Shown here: positions 1 to 7,979 of the stretch, in pieces | Layout: each line of letters starts with the position of its first letter | Position numbering within the stretch: position 1 is the stretch's first letter | Origin: Allopusillimonas sp008369125 | GTDB taxonomy: Bacteria > Pseudomonadota > Gammaproteobacteria > Burkholderiales > Burkholderiaceae_B | Assembly (NCBI RefSeq): GCF_008369125.1 | Contig: NZ_VOAY01000004.1 | Coordinates: 1 to 64,000, forward strand | Direction of reading: 5' to 3' | DNA length: 64,000 nucleotides | Notes under the pieces: model-generated | The model's input: only the letters and a program-made list of their open reading frames with translations | What the model was told of the DNA's origin: nothing | The model's database searches: none | Made by a program: the position numbers and the translations under genes

Positions 1-309
1 CGCCAAACCCCGTTACTTCATTCGGATCAGGGCTGGCAGTATCACATGCCCGCGTATCGACGGCAGTTGGCAGAACATGGGTTGACCCAAAGCATGTCAC
101 GCAAGGGAAACTGCCTAGATAACGCCTCCATGGAAAGTTTCTTTGGCACACTCAAGTCGGAGTTTTTCTACCTAAACAAATTCGATAGCGTTGAACTACT
201 TGACGCTGGCCTGCGGAAGTATATTCACTACTACAATCACGAGCGGATCAAGACCAGATTAAAAGGACTGAGTCCAGTTCAATACAGGACTCAGTGCTCA
301 GTGGGTTAA
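1..309 (+). CDS. IS3-family transposase OrfB, 3' part (gene runs off the left edge)
   Basis: The frame is open from the first base and ends with TAA at 307-309, so only the C-terminal 102 residues are in the window. The text has the hallmarks of the IS3-family DDE integrase core: an LLHSDQGWQY motif carrying the second catalytic Asp, then SMSRKGNCLDNASMESFF, where the E of MESFF is the catalytic Glu, then the tail YYNHERIKTRLKGLSPVQYR. It catalyses cut and join of the element and is normally made by frameshifting with OrfA, which lies outside the window. No damage is visible in the part seen. Family is certain from the motifs; subgroup is not. Confidence 0.88.
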   Translation, partial: RQTPLLHSDQGWQYHMPAYRRQLAEHGLTQSMSRKGNCLDNASMESFFGTLKSEFFYLNKFDSVELLDAGLRKYIHYYNHERIKTRLKGLSPVQYRTQCSVG

Positions 310-348
310 CCACCCGCTTCAACTGTCCAACTAATTGGGGTCAGTTCA
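1..348 (+). mobile_element. Right end of an IS3-family insertion sequence
   Basis: The OrfB frame closes at 309 and is followed by a short non-coding tail that ends with a TGAACTGACCCC-type terminus (read on the minus strand, 337-348), as IS3-family ends do. The left end lies outside the window, so the partner inverted repeat and the target duplication cannot be checked. The exact outer base is inferred from the family pattern. Confidence 0.6.
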
Positions 349-352
349 AATC

Positions 353-369
353 GGGGGATGGGCACTCAT
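353..369 (+). repeat. 17-bp motif shared with 31008-31024
   Basis: The sequence GGGGGATGGGCACTCAT occurs here and again, same orientation, at 31008-31024 at the left end of the integrated element. Here it sits 4 bases beyond the IS3 terminus and next to an ISL3-type transposase tail. At the other copy it lies a few bases after GGCTCTT-rich sequence. GGCTCTT is the usual outer sequence of ISL3-family elements, so both copies may be remains of the same ISL3 end. That origin is inference. Confidence 0.6.
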
Positions 370-392
370 CACACGCGGTTAATCACACCGTT

Positions 393-517
393 TCAACCGC
401 ACAGGGCCAAGACCCGCATGCGGTAGTTTTCAAAATCCCTAAACCCAAACGCACGCCGCAAGATCATTTCCATTTTTGTGTGGAAACCCTGAGCATCGCC
501 GGTATTGTCTATCATCC
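393..517 (-). pseudogene. ISL3-type transposase C-terminal remnant
   Basis: Read on the minus strand, the frame gives AQGFHTKMEMILRRAFGF followed by RDFENYRMRVLALCG and a TGA stop at 393-395. This is the C-terminal pattern of ISL3-family transposases (a GFHTKMEM segment, then RRAxGFRxFxNYRxRV). Upstream the frame is closed by a stop within about 40 codons, so nearly the whole gene is gone. It is a dead remnant and the only recognisable item between the IS3 end and the toxin-antitoxin pair; the rest of 518-926 holds nothing I recognise. Confidence 0.55.
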
Positions 518-926
518 ATTATCAGCCGGCGCATCTCGGTTGCAACACGGGCTGGCGTGGCGGACCGACAATACCAACCCCGCCCTCAAAAGAATGCTGA
601 CGCTGGCCATCGTCCAGCCGACAACTGATGACACCAGCCCACAATCTCACACCACAGTTTGATGCAAGGTACCGTTGTTAGATTCGATACCATCACAAGC
701 TGTATTACGTGTGGGAAAAACCACTACTTGCTCTCAATGAGCATCATCATATAAAAATCACTCAAACCCTTACAAAATATCGTTTTACTTAACGGCCTCA
801 CCGCGCCGACAAAAGCATCAACCAGGTCGCGAGGCGGCAACCCCACCACTCCAGAATCAAAGACCCGGCAGCGAGCGGCAAATTAAATAGCTGTGTAATC
901 GTATCCTGTTTTATACAATTGAATTC

Positions 927-1216
927 ATGAAGTCAGTCTTCACCACCGAGATTTTTGACACTTGGTTCGCGGAGCTGCGTGACAAAATAGCCAAGAGACA
1001 AATTCAGGCAAGGATTCGCCGGGCTAGGTCGGCAACTTCGGAGATTGCGAACCAGTTGGTGAAGGCGTCTCAGAAATGCGAATCCACCATGGGCCAGGCT
1101 ACCGCGTGTGTTTTGCACAACAAGGCGTAGAAATCGTGATCTTGCTCGCAGGCGGCGATAAATCCACACAAAAGAAAGACATCAAAATCGCGCTAGAAAT
1201 AGCGCGAGAACTGTAA
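927..1216 (+). pseudogene. RelE/HigB-type toxin of a toxin-antitoxin pair, frameshifted
   Basis: The first 33 codons (MKSVFTTEIFDTWFAELRD...) match the start of the short 'addiction module killer' RelE/ParE-like toxins. At about 1026 the frame breaks: the original frame runs into unrelated sequence and stops at 1130, while another frame resumes with VGNFGDCEPVGEG, MRIHHGPGYRV and ILLAGGDKSTQ and ends at 1216. These are the conserved middle and end of the same family, so one base appears to have been lost after GCT at 1023-1025. The full protein would be about 96 residues. The antitoxin gene starts 11 bases downstream. The toxin is very probably inactive unless the missing base is a sequencing error. 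Confidence 0.78.
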
Positions 1217-1227
1217 AAGAGGCCGTC

Positions 1228-1530
1228 ATGGCAAAAATTAAACTACGTAAATGGGATGCCGCTGAATACCTAAAAACCGAAGAGGACATGGTTCTGTACC
1301 TGCAAGCTTGCATGGACGAAGCTGGCGATGATGCATCACTCATTGCTGCAGCCCTAGGCGATATCGCCCACGCTAAAGGCATGACACAGCTCGCCAAGGA
1401 TACAGGCCTGGGTAGAGAAAGCCTTTATAAGGCCCTTTCCGGCGAGGGCAACCCAAGCTTCAGCACAATCCTTAAGGTAATGCACGCGCTGGGCCTTAAG
1501 CTTGAACCTCAGCCTGCCACACATGCGTAA
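1228..1530 (+). CDS. HigA-like antitoxin (Xre-type HTH)
   Basis: 100 residues, of the 'addiction module antidote' family. The N-terminal KLRKWDAAEYLKTEED is the typical toxin-contacting start, and residues about 40-90 form a helix-turn-helix (ALGDIAHAKGMTQLAKDTGL, then GRESLYKALSGEGNPSFSTI). It should neutralise the upstream toxin and repress the pair's own promoter. An AGAGG stretch precedes the ATG. Because the toxin is frameshifted, this looks like an orphan antitoxin; it may persist by chance or because it still blocks related toxins. The family call is firm; retained activity is inference. Confidence 0.82.
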   Translation: MAKIKLRKWDAAEYLKTEEDMVLYLQACMDEAGDDASLIAAALGDIAHAKGMTQLAKDTGLGRESLYKALSGEGNPSFSTILKVMHALGLKLEPQPATHA

Positions 1531-1548
1531 AATCAACAGCCCAGGGGG

Positions 1549-1754
1549 CTACCTAGAGCGCTTTTTTTCGTTGAAAAACAAACCCAGGCCCCAATCCGAA
1601 AGCAGGAACCCATCAAGCACGGGACGATTTTCCCGCATTTGCGAACGCAACGCATCCTGGCCGTCATTATCCTTAATAACGCTTCGCCGGCCCCACTCCA
1701 ACGTGACATCAAACTCTGCACCTAGATCTCGCCAGAACTCGCAGGCTTATCGCG
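1549..1754 (-). pseudogene. Possible C-terminal remnant of an unidentified protein
   Basis: On the minus strand the frame reads ACEFWRDLGAEFDVTLEWGR, goes on through DGQDALRSQMRENRPVLDG and ends FFNEKKRSR with a TAG stop. Charge pattern and composition look like a real protein, while the other frames here are rich in unlikely residues. There is no start codon: a stop precedes the first residue, and an adjacent frame reads ELVRDKPASSGE, as if a frameshift had split the gene. I do not recognise the family. It fits the decayed character of the region. Confidence 0.28.
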
Positions 1755-1826
1755 CACCAGCTCAGATATAATTAAAAAGCCGGATACGCCGGGCAATATT
1801 CGCACCCGCCATCACTGGGCATCACC

Positions 1827-2405
1827 ATGCCGCAACTACCCAAATACTCGCACAATATCGTTTTTCTTAGCAGCCTCGCCCCGCAGAAAGAAGCTACTGC
1901 AGGGCCGCCAGGCGGCCCAACCACCATTACCCCGGGTATCAATGCTCGGCCGCTCGTGCGGCCAGCCACCCCTCGGCACAAGGCCGGCAATGACCCTGCC
2001 GCCAACAACCCCTGCCTTAGCTGTGGCGCCTGTTGCGCACACTTCAGGGTATCGTTCTACTGTGGTGAGATCGCCGGCGAAATTGGTGGCACCGTACCAG
2101 CCGACCTGGTCAGCCAGGTGGGCCCACTGCGCGCCTGCATGAAAGGCACCGAGTACGGCGGGCAACGCTGCATCGCCCTGCGTGGCGAGCTCGGGCAGCC
2201 AGGCGTTCACTGCGGCATTTACGAATCAAGGCCATCGCCCTGCCGTGAGTTCGACCCCTGGATGACTGATGGCAGCCCCAACCCCGATTGTCAGCGCGTG
2301 CGCCTTAACATTGGCCTGCCGCCGCTGCCCATACGCCCTCACGACGATGATGATGGCGGCTGCCCGTCTCATACACCTCCACGTCGCGGCGATATCGCCG
2401 CCTAG
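1827..2405 (+). CDS. YkgJ-family cysteine cluster protein
   Basis: 192 residues. The core starts at about residue 63 with NPCLSCGACCAHFRVSFY and continues with MKGTEYGGQRCIAL, CGIYESRPSPCREF and a late Cys in PDCQRV. This is the CxxCxxCC...C...C...C pattern of the zinc/iron-chelating YkgJ (UPF0153) family; the metal and role are not established for most members. The first 60 residues are Pro/Gly/Thr-rich and unlike the family, so the true start may lie further in at a non-ATG codon, although no better ribosome site stands out. The tail has an Asp-rich run, HDDDDGG. It has no obvious operon partner: pnp faces it from the other strand. Confidence 0.72.
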   Translation: MPQLPKYSHNIVFLSSLAPQKEATAGPPGGPTTITPGINARPLVRPATPRHKAGNDPAANNPCLSCGACCAHFRVSFYCGEIAGEIGGTVPADLVSQVGPLRACMKGTEYGGQRCIALRGELGQPGVHCGIYESRPSPCREFDPWMTDGSPNPDCQRVRLNIGLPPLPIRPHDDDDGGCPSHTPPRRGDIAA

Positions 2406-2442
2406 CACTTGGCAGCAGCCCGGCGTGTCAGTCGGGCTATAT

Positions 2443-2502
2443 ACACAAAAAAAACACCGCCTCGACAGCCGCATTTAATGCAGGCGACTGTCGAGGCGGT
2501 GT
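2443..2502 (-). terminator. Rho-independent terminator of pnp
   Basis: The arms ACACCGCCTCGACAG (2454-2468) and its complement at 2488-2502 form a 15-bp perfect stem. On the minus strand the stem is followed by a run of eight T (complement of 2446-2453). It lies 49 bases past the pnp stop codon, so it ends that transcript. Confidence 0.88.
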
Positions 2503-2551
2503 GTTTACTGCTGCACGTATACGGCCCGCAGGCCGCAACGGCATTTACTTA

Positions 2552-4696
2552 TTACTGCGCCGGAGCTACGGGGGCTTGTGGGCCACCCTGGGCTTCGATA
2601 CCACCAATGGCTTTCATGGAAAGACGCAGGCGGCCTTTGTCATCAGCTTCGATAACCTTAATGCGCACGCTCTGACCTACCTTAAGCACGTCATTGATGT
2701 TGGCGATACGGTAGTTGGCGATTTCAGAAATATGCAGCAAGCCATCACGCCCAGGAAGAACCTGAACAATGGCGCCAAAGTCGAGCAAACGCAGGACCGG
2801 GCCTTCATATTCTTGACCCACTTCGACGTCAGCGGTCAGCTCTTTGATACGGCGCTCGGCCTCACGGGCTTTTTCCATATCAGCACTGGAGATGGTAATG
2901 GTGCCATCGTCGCCGATATCAATCTGTGTGCCGGTTTCTTCGGTAAGCGCACGAATGGTAGCGCCGCCCTTGCCGATGACATCACGGATTTTCTCGGGAT
3001 TGATCTTGATGCTGAGCATGCGTGGCGCGAAATCAGAAAGCTCGGTACGCGAACCTTCGATGGCTGATTTCATTTCGCCAAGAATATGCAGACGGCCTTC
3101 TTTGGCCTGTGCCAGCGCGATCTCCATGATTTCTTTGGTGATGCCCTGGATTTTTATGTCCATTTGCAGCGCAGTGATGCCACCTGCCGTACCAGCAACC
3201 TTGAAATCCATGTCGCCAAGGTGATCTTCATCGCCCAGGATATCAGTAAGCACGGCAAACTTGCCACCGTCTTTGATAAGACCCATGGCTACACCAGCCA
3301 CGTGCTCACCAACCGGAACACCCGCATCCATCATAGCCAGCGAGCCACCACAAACCGACGCCATGGAAGACGAGCCATTGGACTCGGTAACCTCGGACAC
3401 CACGCGAATGGTGTATTGGAAGTCTTCGGGCTTGGGCAGCATGGAGATCAGGGCACGCTTGGCAAGACGACCGTGGCCGATTTCACGACGCTTGGGGGCC
3501 CCGAAACGACCGGTTTCGCCGGTGGCAAACGGAGGGAAGTTGTAATGCAGCATGAAACGATCACGGTGCTCGCCCATGATGGAATCAATGATTTGTTCGT
3601 CTTGGCGGGTGCCCAGCGTGGCCACTACCAAAGCCTGTGTCTCACCACGGGTAAACAGCGCGCTGCCATGGGCACGCGGCAGTACTCCCAGGCGAATGCT
3701 GATGGGGCGCACGGTACGCGTGTCGCGACCGTCAATACGCGGCTCACCGTTAAGAATTTGCCCACGCACAATGTTGGCTTCGAGATCAAACAGCATGTTC
3801 TCGACTTCGACGCTGTCAGGCGTCGCTTCGCCCTTGGCGGCTGCGTGCTCGGCCAAACGGGCCTTGACGTCAGCGTACACTTGGCGCAACTGCGTAGTAC
3901 GGGCTTGTTTTTCGCGTACTTGGTAAGCAGCCTGCAAACCCTCTTGGGCCGCAGCTGACACAGCACGGGCGAGTGATTCGTTTTTGGCGGGTGGCTGCCA
4001 GTCCCATTCGGGCTTGCCAGCTTCGGCAACGAGCTCGTGAATGGCATTGATCGCCGCCTGAGACTGCTCGTGACCAAACACTACGCCGCCCAGCATGATT
4101 TCTTCAGACAGTTGCTGAGCTTCAGACTCAACCATAAGCACAGCAGCTTCAGTGCCAGCTACGATGAGATCCATCTGCGAGCTTTCGAGCTGGGTGGATG
4201 TGGGGTTAAGCACATACTGCCCATCAACATAACCTACGCGCGCAGCGCCTATAGGGCCGTTGAATGGGATACCCGAAATGGCCAGCGCGGCAGAAGCACC
4301 GATCATGGCGGGAATATCAGGGTTCACTTCTGGGTTTACCGAAACAACATGGACGATAACCTGGACATCGTTATAGAAACCTTCGGGAAACAACGGGCGC
4401 AGCGGACGGTCGATCAGACGGCAAGTGAGAATTTCTTTCTCTGAAGGCCTGCCTTCGCGCTTGAAGAAGCCACCCGGAATGCGGCCGGCCGCATAGGTTT
4501 TCTCTACATAATCTACAGTAAGCGGGAAAAAATCCTGCCCTGGCTTGGCCGTTTTGGCTGCCACTACCGTCGCAAGAATAACGGTATCATCAACAGAAAC
4601 CAACACGGCGCCCGATGCCTGGCGAGCAATCTCGCCAGTCTCCAGAACAACTGTGTGCTGGCCGTACTGAAACGACTTGCTCACTTTATTAAACAT
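2552..4696 (-). CDS. pnp: Polyribonucleotide nucleotidyltransferase (PNPase)
   Basis: 714 residues, the normal length. PNPase degrades RNA 3' to 5' by phosphorolysis and is a core part of the RNA degradosome in the cytoplasm. Domains in order: a first RNase PH domain (about 1-220), a helical linker, a second RNase PH domain (about 320-540) with GSSSMASVCGGSLAMMDAG and the catalytic-Asp segment MDFKVAGTAGG, a KH domain with the GKGG loop in IRDVIGKGGATIRALTEE (about 560), and an S1 domain (about 622-690, LDFGAIVQVLPGRDGLLHIS). The start ATG has a TAAGGA ribosome site. It follows rpsO with a terminator between them, as in enterobacteria. Nothing is missing. Confidence 0.98.
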   Translation of the reverse strand: MFNKVSKSFQYGQHTVVLETGEIARQASGAVLVSVDDTVILATVVAAKTAKPGQDFFPLTVDYVEKTYAAGRIPGGFFKREGRPSEKEILTCRLIDRPLRPLFPEGFYNDVQVIVHVVSVNPEVNPDIPAMIGASAALAISGIPFNGPIGAARVGYVDGQYVLNPTSTQLESSQMDLIVAGTEAAVLMVESEAQQLSEEIMLGGVVFGHEQSQAAINAIHELVAEAGKPEWDWQPPAKNESLARAVSAAAQEGLQAAYQVREKQARTTQLRQVYADVKARLAEHAAAKGEATPDSVEVENMLFDLEANIVRGQILNGEPRIDGRDTRTVRPISIRLGVLPRAHGSALFTRGETQALVVATLGTRQDEQIIDSIMGEHRDRFMLHYNFPPFATGETGRFGAPKRREIGHGRLAKRALISMLPKPEDFQYTIRVVSEVTESNGSSSMASVCGGSLAMMDAGVPVGEHVAGVAMGLIKDGGKFAVLTDILGDEDHLGDMDFKVAGTAGGITALQMDIKIQGITKEIMEIALAQAKEGRLHILGEMKSAIEGSRTELSDFAPRMLSIKINPEKIRDVIGKGGATIRALTEETGTQIDIGDDGTITISSADMEKAREAERRIKELTADVEVGQEYEGPVLRLLDFGAIVQVLPGRDGLLHISEIANYRIANINDVLKVGQSVRIKVIEADDKGRLRLSMKAIGGIEAQGGPQAPVAPAQ

Positions 4697-4716
4697 TACA
4701 AAGTATCCTTACAATA

Positions 4717-4760
4717 AAAAAACCGTGCACACCACGACAAAGCGCGGTGTCCACGGTTGC
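4717..4760 (-). terminator. Terminator or attenuator between rpsO and pnp
   Basis: AACCGTGCACACC (4722-4734) pairs with GGTGTCCACGGTT (4747-4759), with one internal mismatch, and on the minus strand the stem is followed by seven T. It sits between rpsO and pnp, the place of the intercistronic terminator in E. coli. It probably lets only part of the rpsO transcript run into pnp. Confidence 0.8.
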
Positions 4761-4784
4761 ATCGCGGGGAGCTAGCCCCGGGTA

Positions 4785-5054
4785 TCACTTACGCAGGCCG
4801 AGCTTTTCGATAAGCGAACGGTACGAATCTGGATTGCGACCCTTCAGGTAGTCGAGCAACTTGCGGCGGCGGCTAACCATGCGCAGCAGGCCACGACGCG
4901 AGTGGTGGTCTTTCATGTGTGCCTTGAAGTGACCAGTAAGCTCGTTGATGCGCGCGGTAAGCAGCGCAACCTGTACTTCAGGGGAACCGGTATCACCCTG
5001 TGCGCGCTGGTATTGCGCGACGATGTCGGATTTGTTGATGTCGGAAACAGACAT
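4785..5054 (-). CDS. rpsO: 30S ribosomal protein S15
   Basis: 89 residues, the standard size. S15 binds the central domain of 16S rRNA early in 30S assembly. Conserved blocks are QVALLTARINELTGHFK, the HHSRRGLL RNA-contact segment and RRKLLDYLKGRNPDSYR. The ATG is preceded by AGAGG. It is the first gene of the rpsO-pnp unit; in enterobacteria S15 represses its own translation through its leader, but I cannot confirm a pseudoknot here by eye. Confidence 0.98.
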   Translation of the reverse strand: MSVSDINKSDIVAQYQRAQGDTGSPEVQVALLTARINELTGHFKAHMKDHHSRRGLLRMVSRRRKLLDYLKGRNPDSYRSLIEKLGLRK

Positions 5055-5390
5055 TATTTAGCCTCTTTAACTGGCGACAGAGCCGAGGTGCCCTGACGTG
5101 GTCGGATTAAAAATCTACAATAAAAATAGTGTCTTCCTGGCAAGGCTTATGTAAATATACGCCTAACATAACGCAAGGAAGCAAGCATTATACCGGAAAA
5201 AAAAACCGATCCTTGTTCGTGCACGTGAGGCGGGCACAGCGTCGGCGTAACCTTAGACGCTACGACCATGACTGCCTCACCCGCTAAAGATGCACTAGCC
5301 TTGCAGCTCGACAAAGCATCAGTGGGTTTGTTTCTGCCACGGCAGACGCACGCCTTCAGGGGCAACCCGCATCACACTATTTAGTAGCCC
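5055..5390. other. Intergenic stretch upstream of rpsO without a recognised gene
   Basis: This stretch holds the rpsO leader and promoter (minus strand, near 5055-5160). The remainder shows no ribosome site or conserved protein pattern in any frame. The open frame across 5147-5365 on the minus strand has no family resemblance and looks like chance. Confidence 0.5.
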
Positions 5391-5551
5391 TTGGGTTGCG
5401 CTTCGGTGGCTATATAGAGTTGTGCTTGGGCCGTGTTTCGGTAGCTACTATAAATAGTGCTTAGTTTGTATTTGGCTAGCTTTATAGCAGCGTTTGGCTT
5501 GTGTCTCGGTAACTAGTAGCGCCTGAATCGTATTTCGGTGGCTTTATGCAT
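5391..5551 (+). repeat. Five degenerate tandem repeats of about 28-35 bp
   Basis: Five consecutive units start at 5391, 5426, 5461, 5493 and 5524. Each has a TTGGGTTGTG-like start, then TTTCGGTAGCTA or a close variant, then an AT-rich TATATAG-like segment and GTGC/GCGC. The first two units are 35 bp and most alike; later ones shorten and diverge. The array ends about 175 bases before the lipoprotein gene at 5728. The TCGGTAGCTA core suggests repeated protein binding or an old repeat expansion; no known element is recognised. Confidence 0.6.
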
Positions 5552-5727
5552 TTTTCTGCTATGTTTACCACACTCGAAAATCAAGTAGATGCGCTCTGCG
5601 TTAAAAGTTTATAGATACAGGTAGAATCAAAATAAGCCTGCGCACGATCCGCAAACACTCTGGCACTGCCCGACGGTTGCGATGCGTTTATTTTCGCCCT
5701 GCGGGGTGATGCTTTCGGGAGTTTTAG

Positions 5728-6255
5728 ATGAACACTACCGCTCGCCTTCCTGCCCATGGGCGATATGCCGGGGCAGTGGTACTGCTGGGTGCGCTGTCGG
5801 CCTGTGCCAACATGGCCAACACACTTCCTGGCACCTCTTTGGCAGACGTGGAGGCCAAGTTTGGCCGCCCCACGCTCACCTGCCCCGCCCCCAATGATGC
5901 CTTACGCGTTGTTTGGAGCCAACAACCCATGGGGCAGTATGCCTGGGGAACGGTTGCTGATCGTGCCGGCAATACTAACCACATAACGCAACTGCTTACC
6001 GATCAACACTTTGAGCTACTGGCCAAGGGTACCTGGACACCCCAGCAGGTGCGCTGCGAGTTTGGCCCCCCAGCTGAAATCGCTACGGTTGGCCTGCCTT
6101 CGGTAACGCAAATCGTGTGGAGCTACCGATATCGCCAGGCAGGCGCGTGGAATTCATTAATGTACGTGTACTTTGGCCAAGACGGACAAAAAGTTACACG
6201 CTTTCATCCGGGCCCCGACCCGATGTTTGATGTGGATAGCTTTCCGTGGTTTTAA
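5728..6255 (+). CDS. Predicted outer-membrane or periplasmic lipoprotein
   Basis: 175 residues. The N-terminus has a short basic part, a hydrophobic stretch (about 14-25) and the lipobox LSAC, so Cys26 should be lipidated and the protein anchored in the envelope. The mature part has two similar segments, LADVEAKFGRPTLTCPAPND and QVRCEFGPPAEIATVGLPSV, each resembling the 'F-G-x-P' turn of SmpA/BamE-like folds, so it may be a two-repeat BamE-type lipoprotein. A GGGAG ribosome site precedes the ATG. Its last 62 bases overlap the 3' end of the convergent pssA. The lipoprotein call is firm; the function is unknown. Confidence 0.75.
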   Translation: MNTTARLPAHGRYAGAVVLLGALSACANMANTLPGTSLADVEAKFGRPTLTCPAPNDALRVVWSQQPMGQYAWGTVADRAGNTNHITQLLTDQHFELLAKGTWTPQQVRCEFGPPAEIATVGLPSVTQIVWSYRYRQAGAWNSLMYVYFGQDGQKVTRFHPGPDPMFDVDSFPWF

Positions 6256-7114
6256 CCCCACCCAGGCCGCCAACACCATCGGCGCCAGGTGGTCGATAAG
6301 CAGGCTGTGAACCGATTGAGGGCTCTGCCGGTTGATCGGACACACCTTCAGCGTGGCCCTGACGCCTGCGCGTAAGCTCTCGAGCGCGGCGCCAGCGCCA
6401 CAGCATGGTGACCCAGCCCGAAACCCCGTACACGCAAAACAGACCAAACAAGACGATGGGGGGATCGCTGGAAACAAACACAAATACCGCGACCAACACC
6501 AAAATGACCCAAAACGGCACACTGCGACCCAGCGCAAAACTTTTGCCGCTGTAGAAAGGCGCGTTAGACACCATGCAGACGCCTGCATACACCGTAAAGG
6601 CGAAAGCAAGCCACGATACGACCATGGAATCAATGGGCAGTTTATTGTCAACCGACAGCCAAACAAAACCGGCCACCAACGCGGCCGCAGCCGGACTGGG
6701 CAAACCCTGGAAAAAGCGCTTGTCGACAACGGCAATATTGGTGTTGAAACGAGCCAGCCTCAGCGCGGCTCCGACAACATAGATAAAAGCCGCCAGCCAG
6801 CCCCAGCGCCCAATGTCTTGCAGCGCCCATACGTACATGACCAGTGCAGGCGCCATGCCGAAGGAGATCATGTCAGCCAGCGAATCGTACTGCTCACCGA
6901 AGGCAGACTGGGTATTGGTCAGGCGCGCCACGCGCCCGTCCATGCCGTCAAAGACCATGGCCAGGAAGATCGCTATGGCAGCGATATCGAAACGGCCGTT
7001 CATGGCCTGTACGACGGCGTAAAAGCCTGCGAACAGATTGGCCGTGGTAAACGCGTTGGGCAACAGGTAAATGCTGCGTCGGCGTCGAGTTTCTTCTGAT
7101 AAATTATTTGGCAT
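6194..7114 (-). CDS. pssA: CDP-diacylglycerol-serine O-phosphatidyltransferase
   Basis: 306 residues from the ATG at 7114; a longer frame upstream lies inside psd and is not used. The enzyme joins serine to CDP-diacylglycerol to make phosphatidylserine at the inner membrane. The CDP-alcohol phosphotransferase signature is complete: DGMDGRVARLTNTQSAFGEQ then YDSLADM, i.e. DG-x2-AR-x8-G-x3-D-x3-D. Seven or so hydrophobic segments follow. The last 60 residues are a Pro/Gly-rich tail, longer than in most relatives. The start overlaps the end of psd by 11 bases, so the product's decarboxylase is co-expressed. Its 3' end overlaps the convergent lipoprotein gene. Confidence 0.95.
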   Translation of the reverse strand: MPNNLSEETRRRRSIYLLPNAFTTANLFAGFYAVVQAMNGRFDIAAIAIFLAMVFDGMDGRVARLTNTQSAFGEQYDSLADMISFGMAPALVMYVWALQDIGRWGWLAAFIYVVGAALRLARFNTNIAVVDKRFFQGLPSPAAAALVAGFVWLSVDNKLPIDSMVVSWLAFAFTVYAGVCMVSNAPFYSGKSFALGRSVPFWVILVLVAVFVFVSSDPPIVLFGLFCVYGVSGWVTMLWRWRRARELTRRRQGHAEGVSDQPAEPSIGSQPAYRPPGADGVGGLGGVKTTESYPHQTSGRGPDESV

Positions 7115-7790
7115 AAGTAGGGATGGCGGGAGCGTCATCGGTTTGCTGAAGTTCAGCCAGCACAGTGCTGGTGGCTTGAACTTTGTCGCCAATGGCCACA
7201 CGAGGACGCGAACCAAGTGGCAAGTAGACGTCTACGCGAGAGCCAAAGCGGATAAACCCATATCGCTGGCCCGCATACAAATTATCACCTGACTTAGCGT
7301 AGCAGAGAATACGCTTGGCAACGAGGCCCGCCACCTGCACAGATGTAACAACATGCCCCTGCTTAGTCAGCAACACAATGGCATTACGCTCATTTTCAAG
7401 CGAAGCTTTGTCCAGGGAAGCGTTGAAAAACTGCCCTGCAAAGTAGTTGATGGAGCGTACCGTGCCACTGACTGGCGCGCGGTTGGAGTGCACATTAAAG
7501 ACGTTCATGAACACACTGATTTTTAGCGCATCACGCCCGGCATAGGTGTCGCGTACTTCTTCAACCGCGACCACACGACCATCGGCGGGCGACAGCACAT
7601 TCAGCTCGCCGTCCGGCGCGCTACGCGGTGGATCACGGAAAAACTGCAGTACAAAAACTGACAGAATCCAGAATGGGATGGAGGCAAGCCCCGACCAGAA
7701 GCTGACGATAATGGACACGACAACGATACCGGCCAAAAAGGGCCAGCCTTCGCGCGCAATAATAGGATGGGGGTAAGGTGGTTTATTCAT
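7104..7790 (-). CDS. psd: Phosphatidylserine decarboxylase proenzyme (short form)
   Basis: 228 residues from the ATG at 7790, chosen because MNKPPYPHPIIAREGWPFL is the usual start of the short-form family. It converts phosphatidylserine to phosphatidylethanolamine at the inner membrane. The enzyme cleaves itself before a Ser to form a pyruvoyl group; the site is the GS of IRFGSRVDVYLP near residue 183. An N-terminal hydrophobic hairpin (about 18-50) anchors it. SPADGRVV and the HSNRAPVSG segment are family-typical. It precedes and overlaps pssA, giving a two-gene phospholipid unit. Confidence 0.95.
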   Translation of the reverse strand: MNKPPYPHPIIAREGWPFLAGIVVVSIIVSFWSGLASIPFWILSVFVLQFFRDPPRSAPDGELNVLSPADGRVVAVEEVRDTYAGRDALKISVFMNVFNVHSNRAPVSGTVRSINYFAGQFFNASLDKASLENERNAIVLLTKQGHVVTSVQVAGLVAKRILCYAKSGDNLYAGQRYGFIRFGSRVDVYLPLGSRPRVAIGDKVQATSTVLAELQQTDDAPAIPTYAK

Positions 7791-7979
7791 TGTAGGGCGA
7801 AGGATAACCGAAATAAGTAACGCATTTACACTCCTGTAAGGCTTTATTGTAATGGCGAGCCCGGCCTGTCCTACCTGCCGGAAGTATGTTTGCCGACGCG
7901 AGCAATCCGCCAGCAATCAAGAAAGTCATGGTTACACAACCGCTTCAGCACCGTGCCACGCCCAGACTCCGCCTTGTAC

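Noticed and set aside
294..662. Open frame of 122 codons on the plus strand
   Set aside because: It begins inside the IS3 transposase, crosses the IS end and lies opposite the ISL3 transposase remnant; no ribosome site.
1502..1771. Plus-strand frame after the antitoxin
   Set aside because: Starts inside the antitoxin gene; Ser/Arg/Asn-rich text without a family pattern, and the minus strand reads better here.
5147..5365. Minus-strand frame upstream of rpsO
   Set aside because: No ribosome site, no recognisable domain, composition like random sequence.
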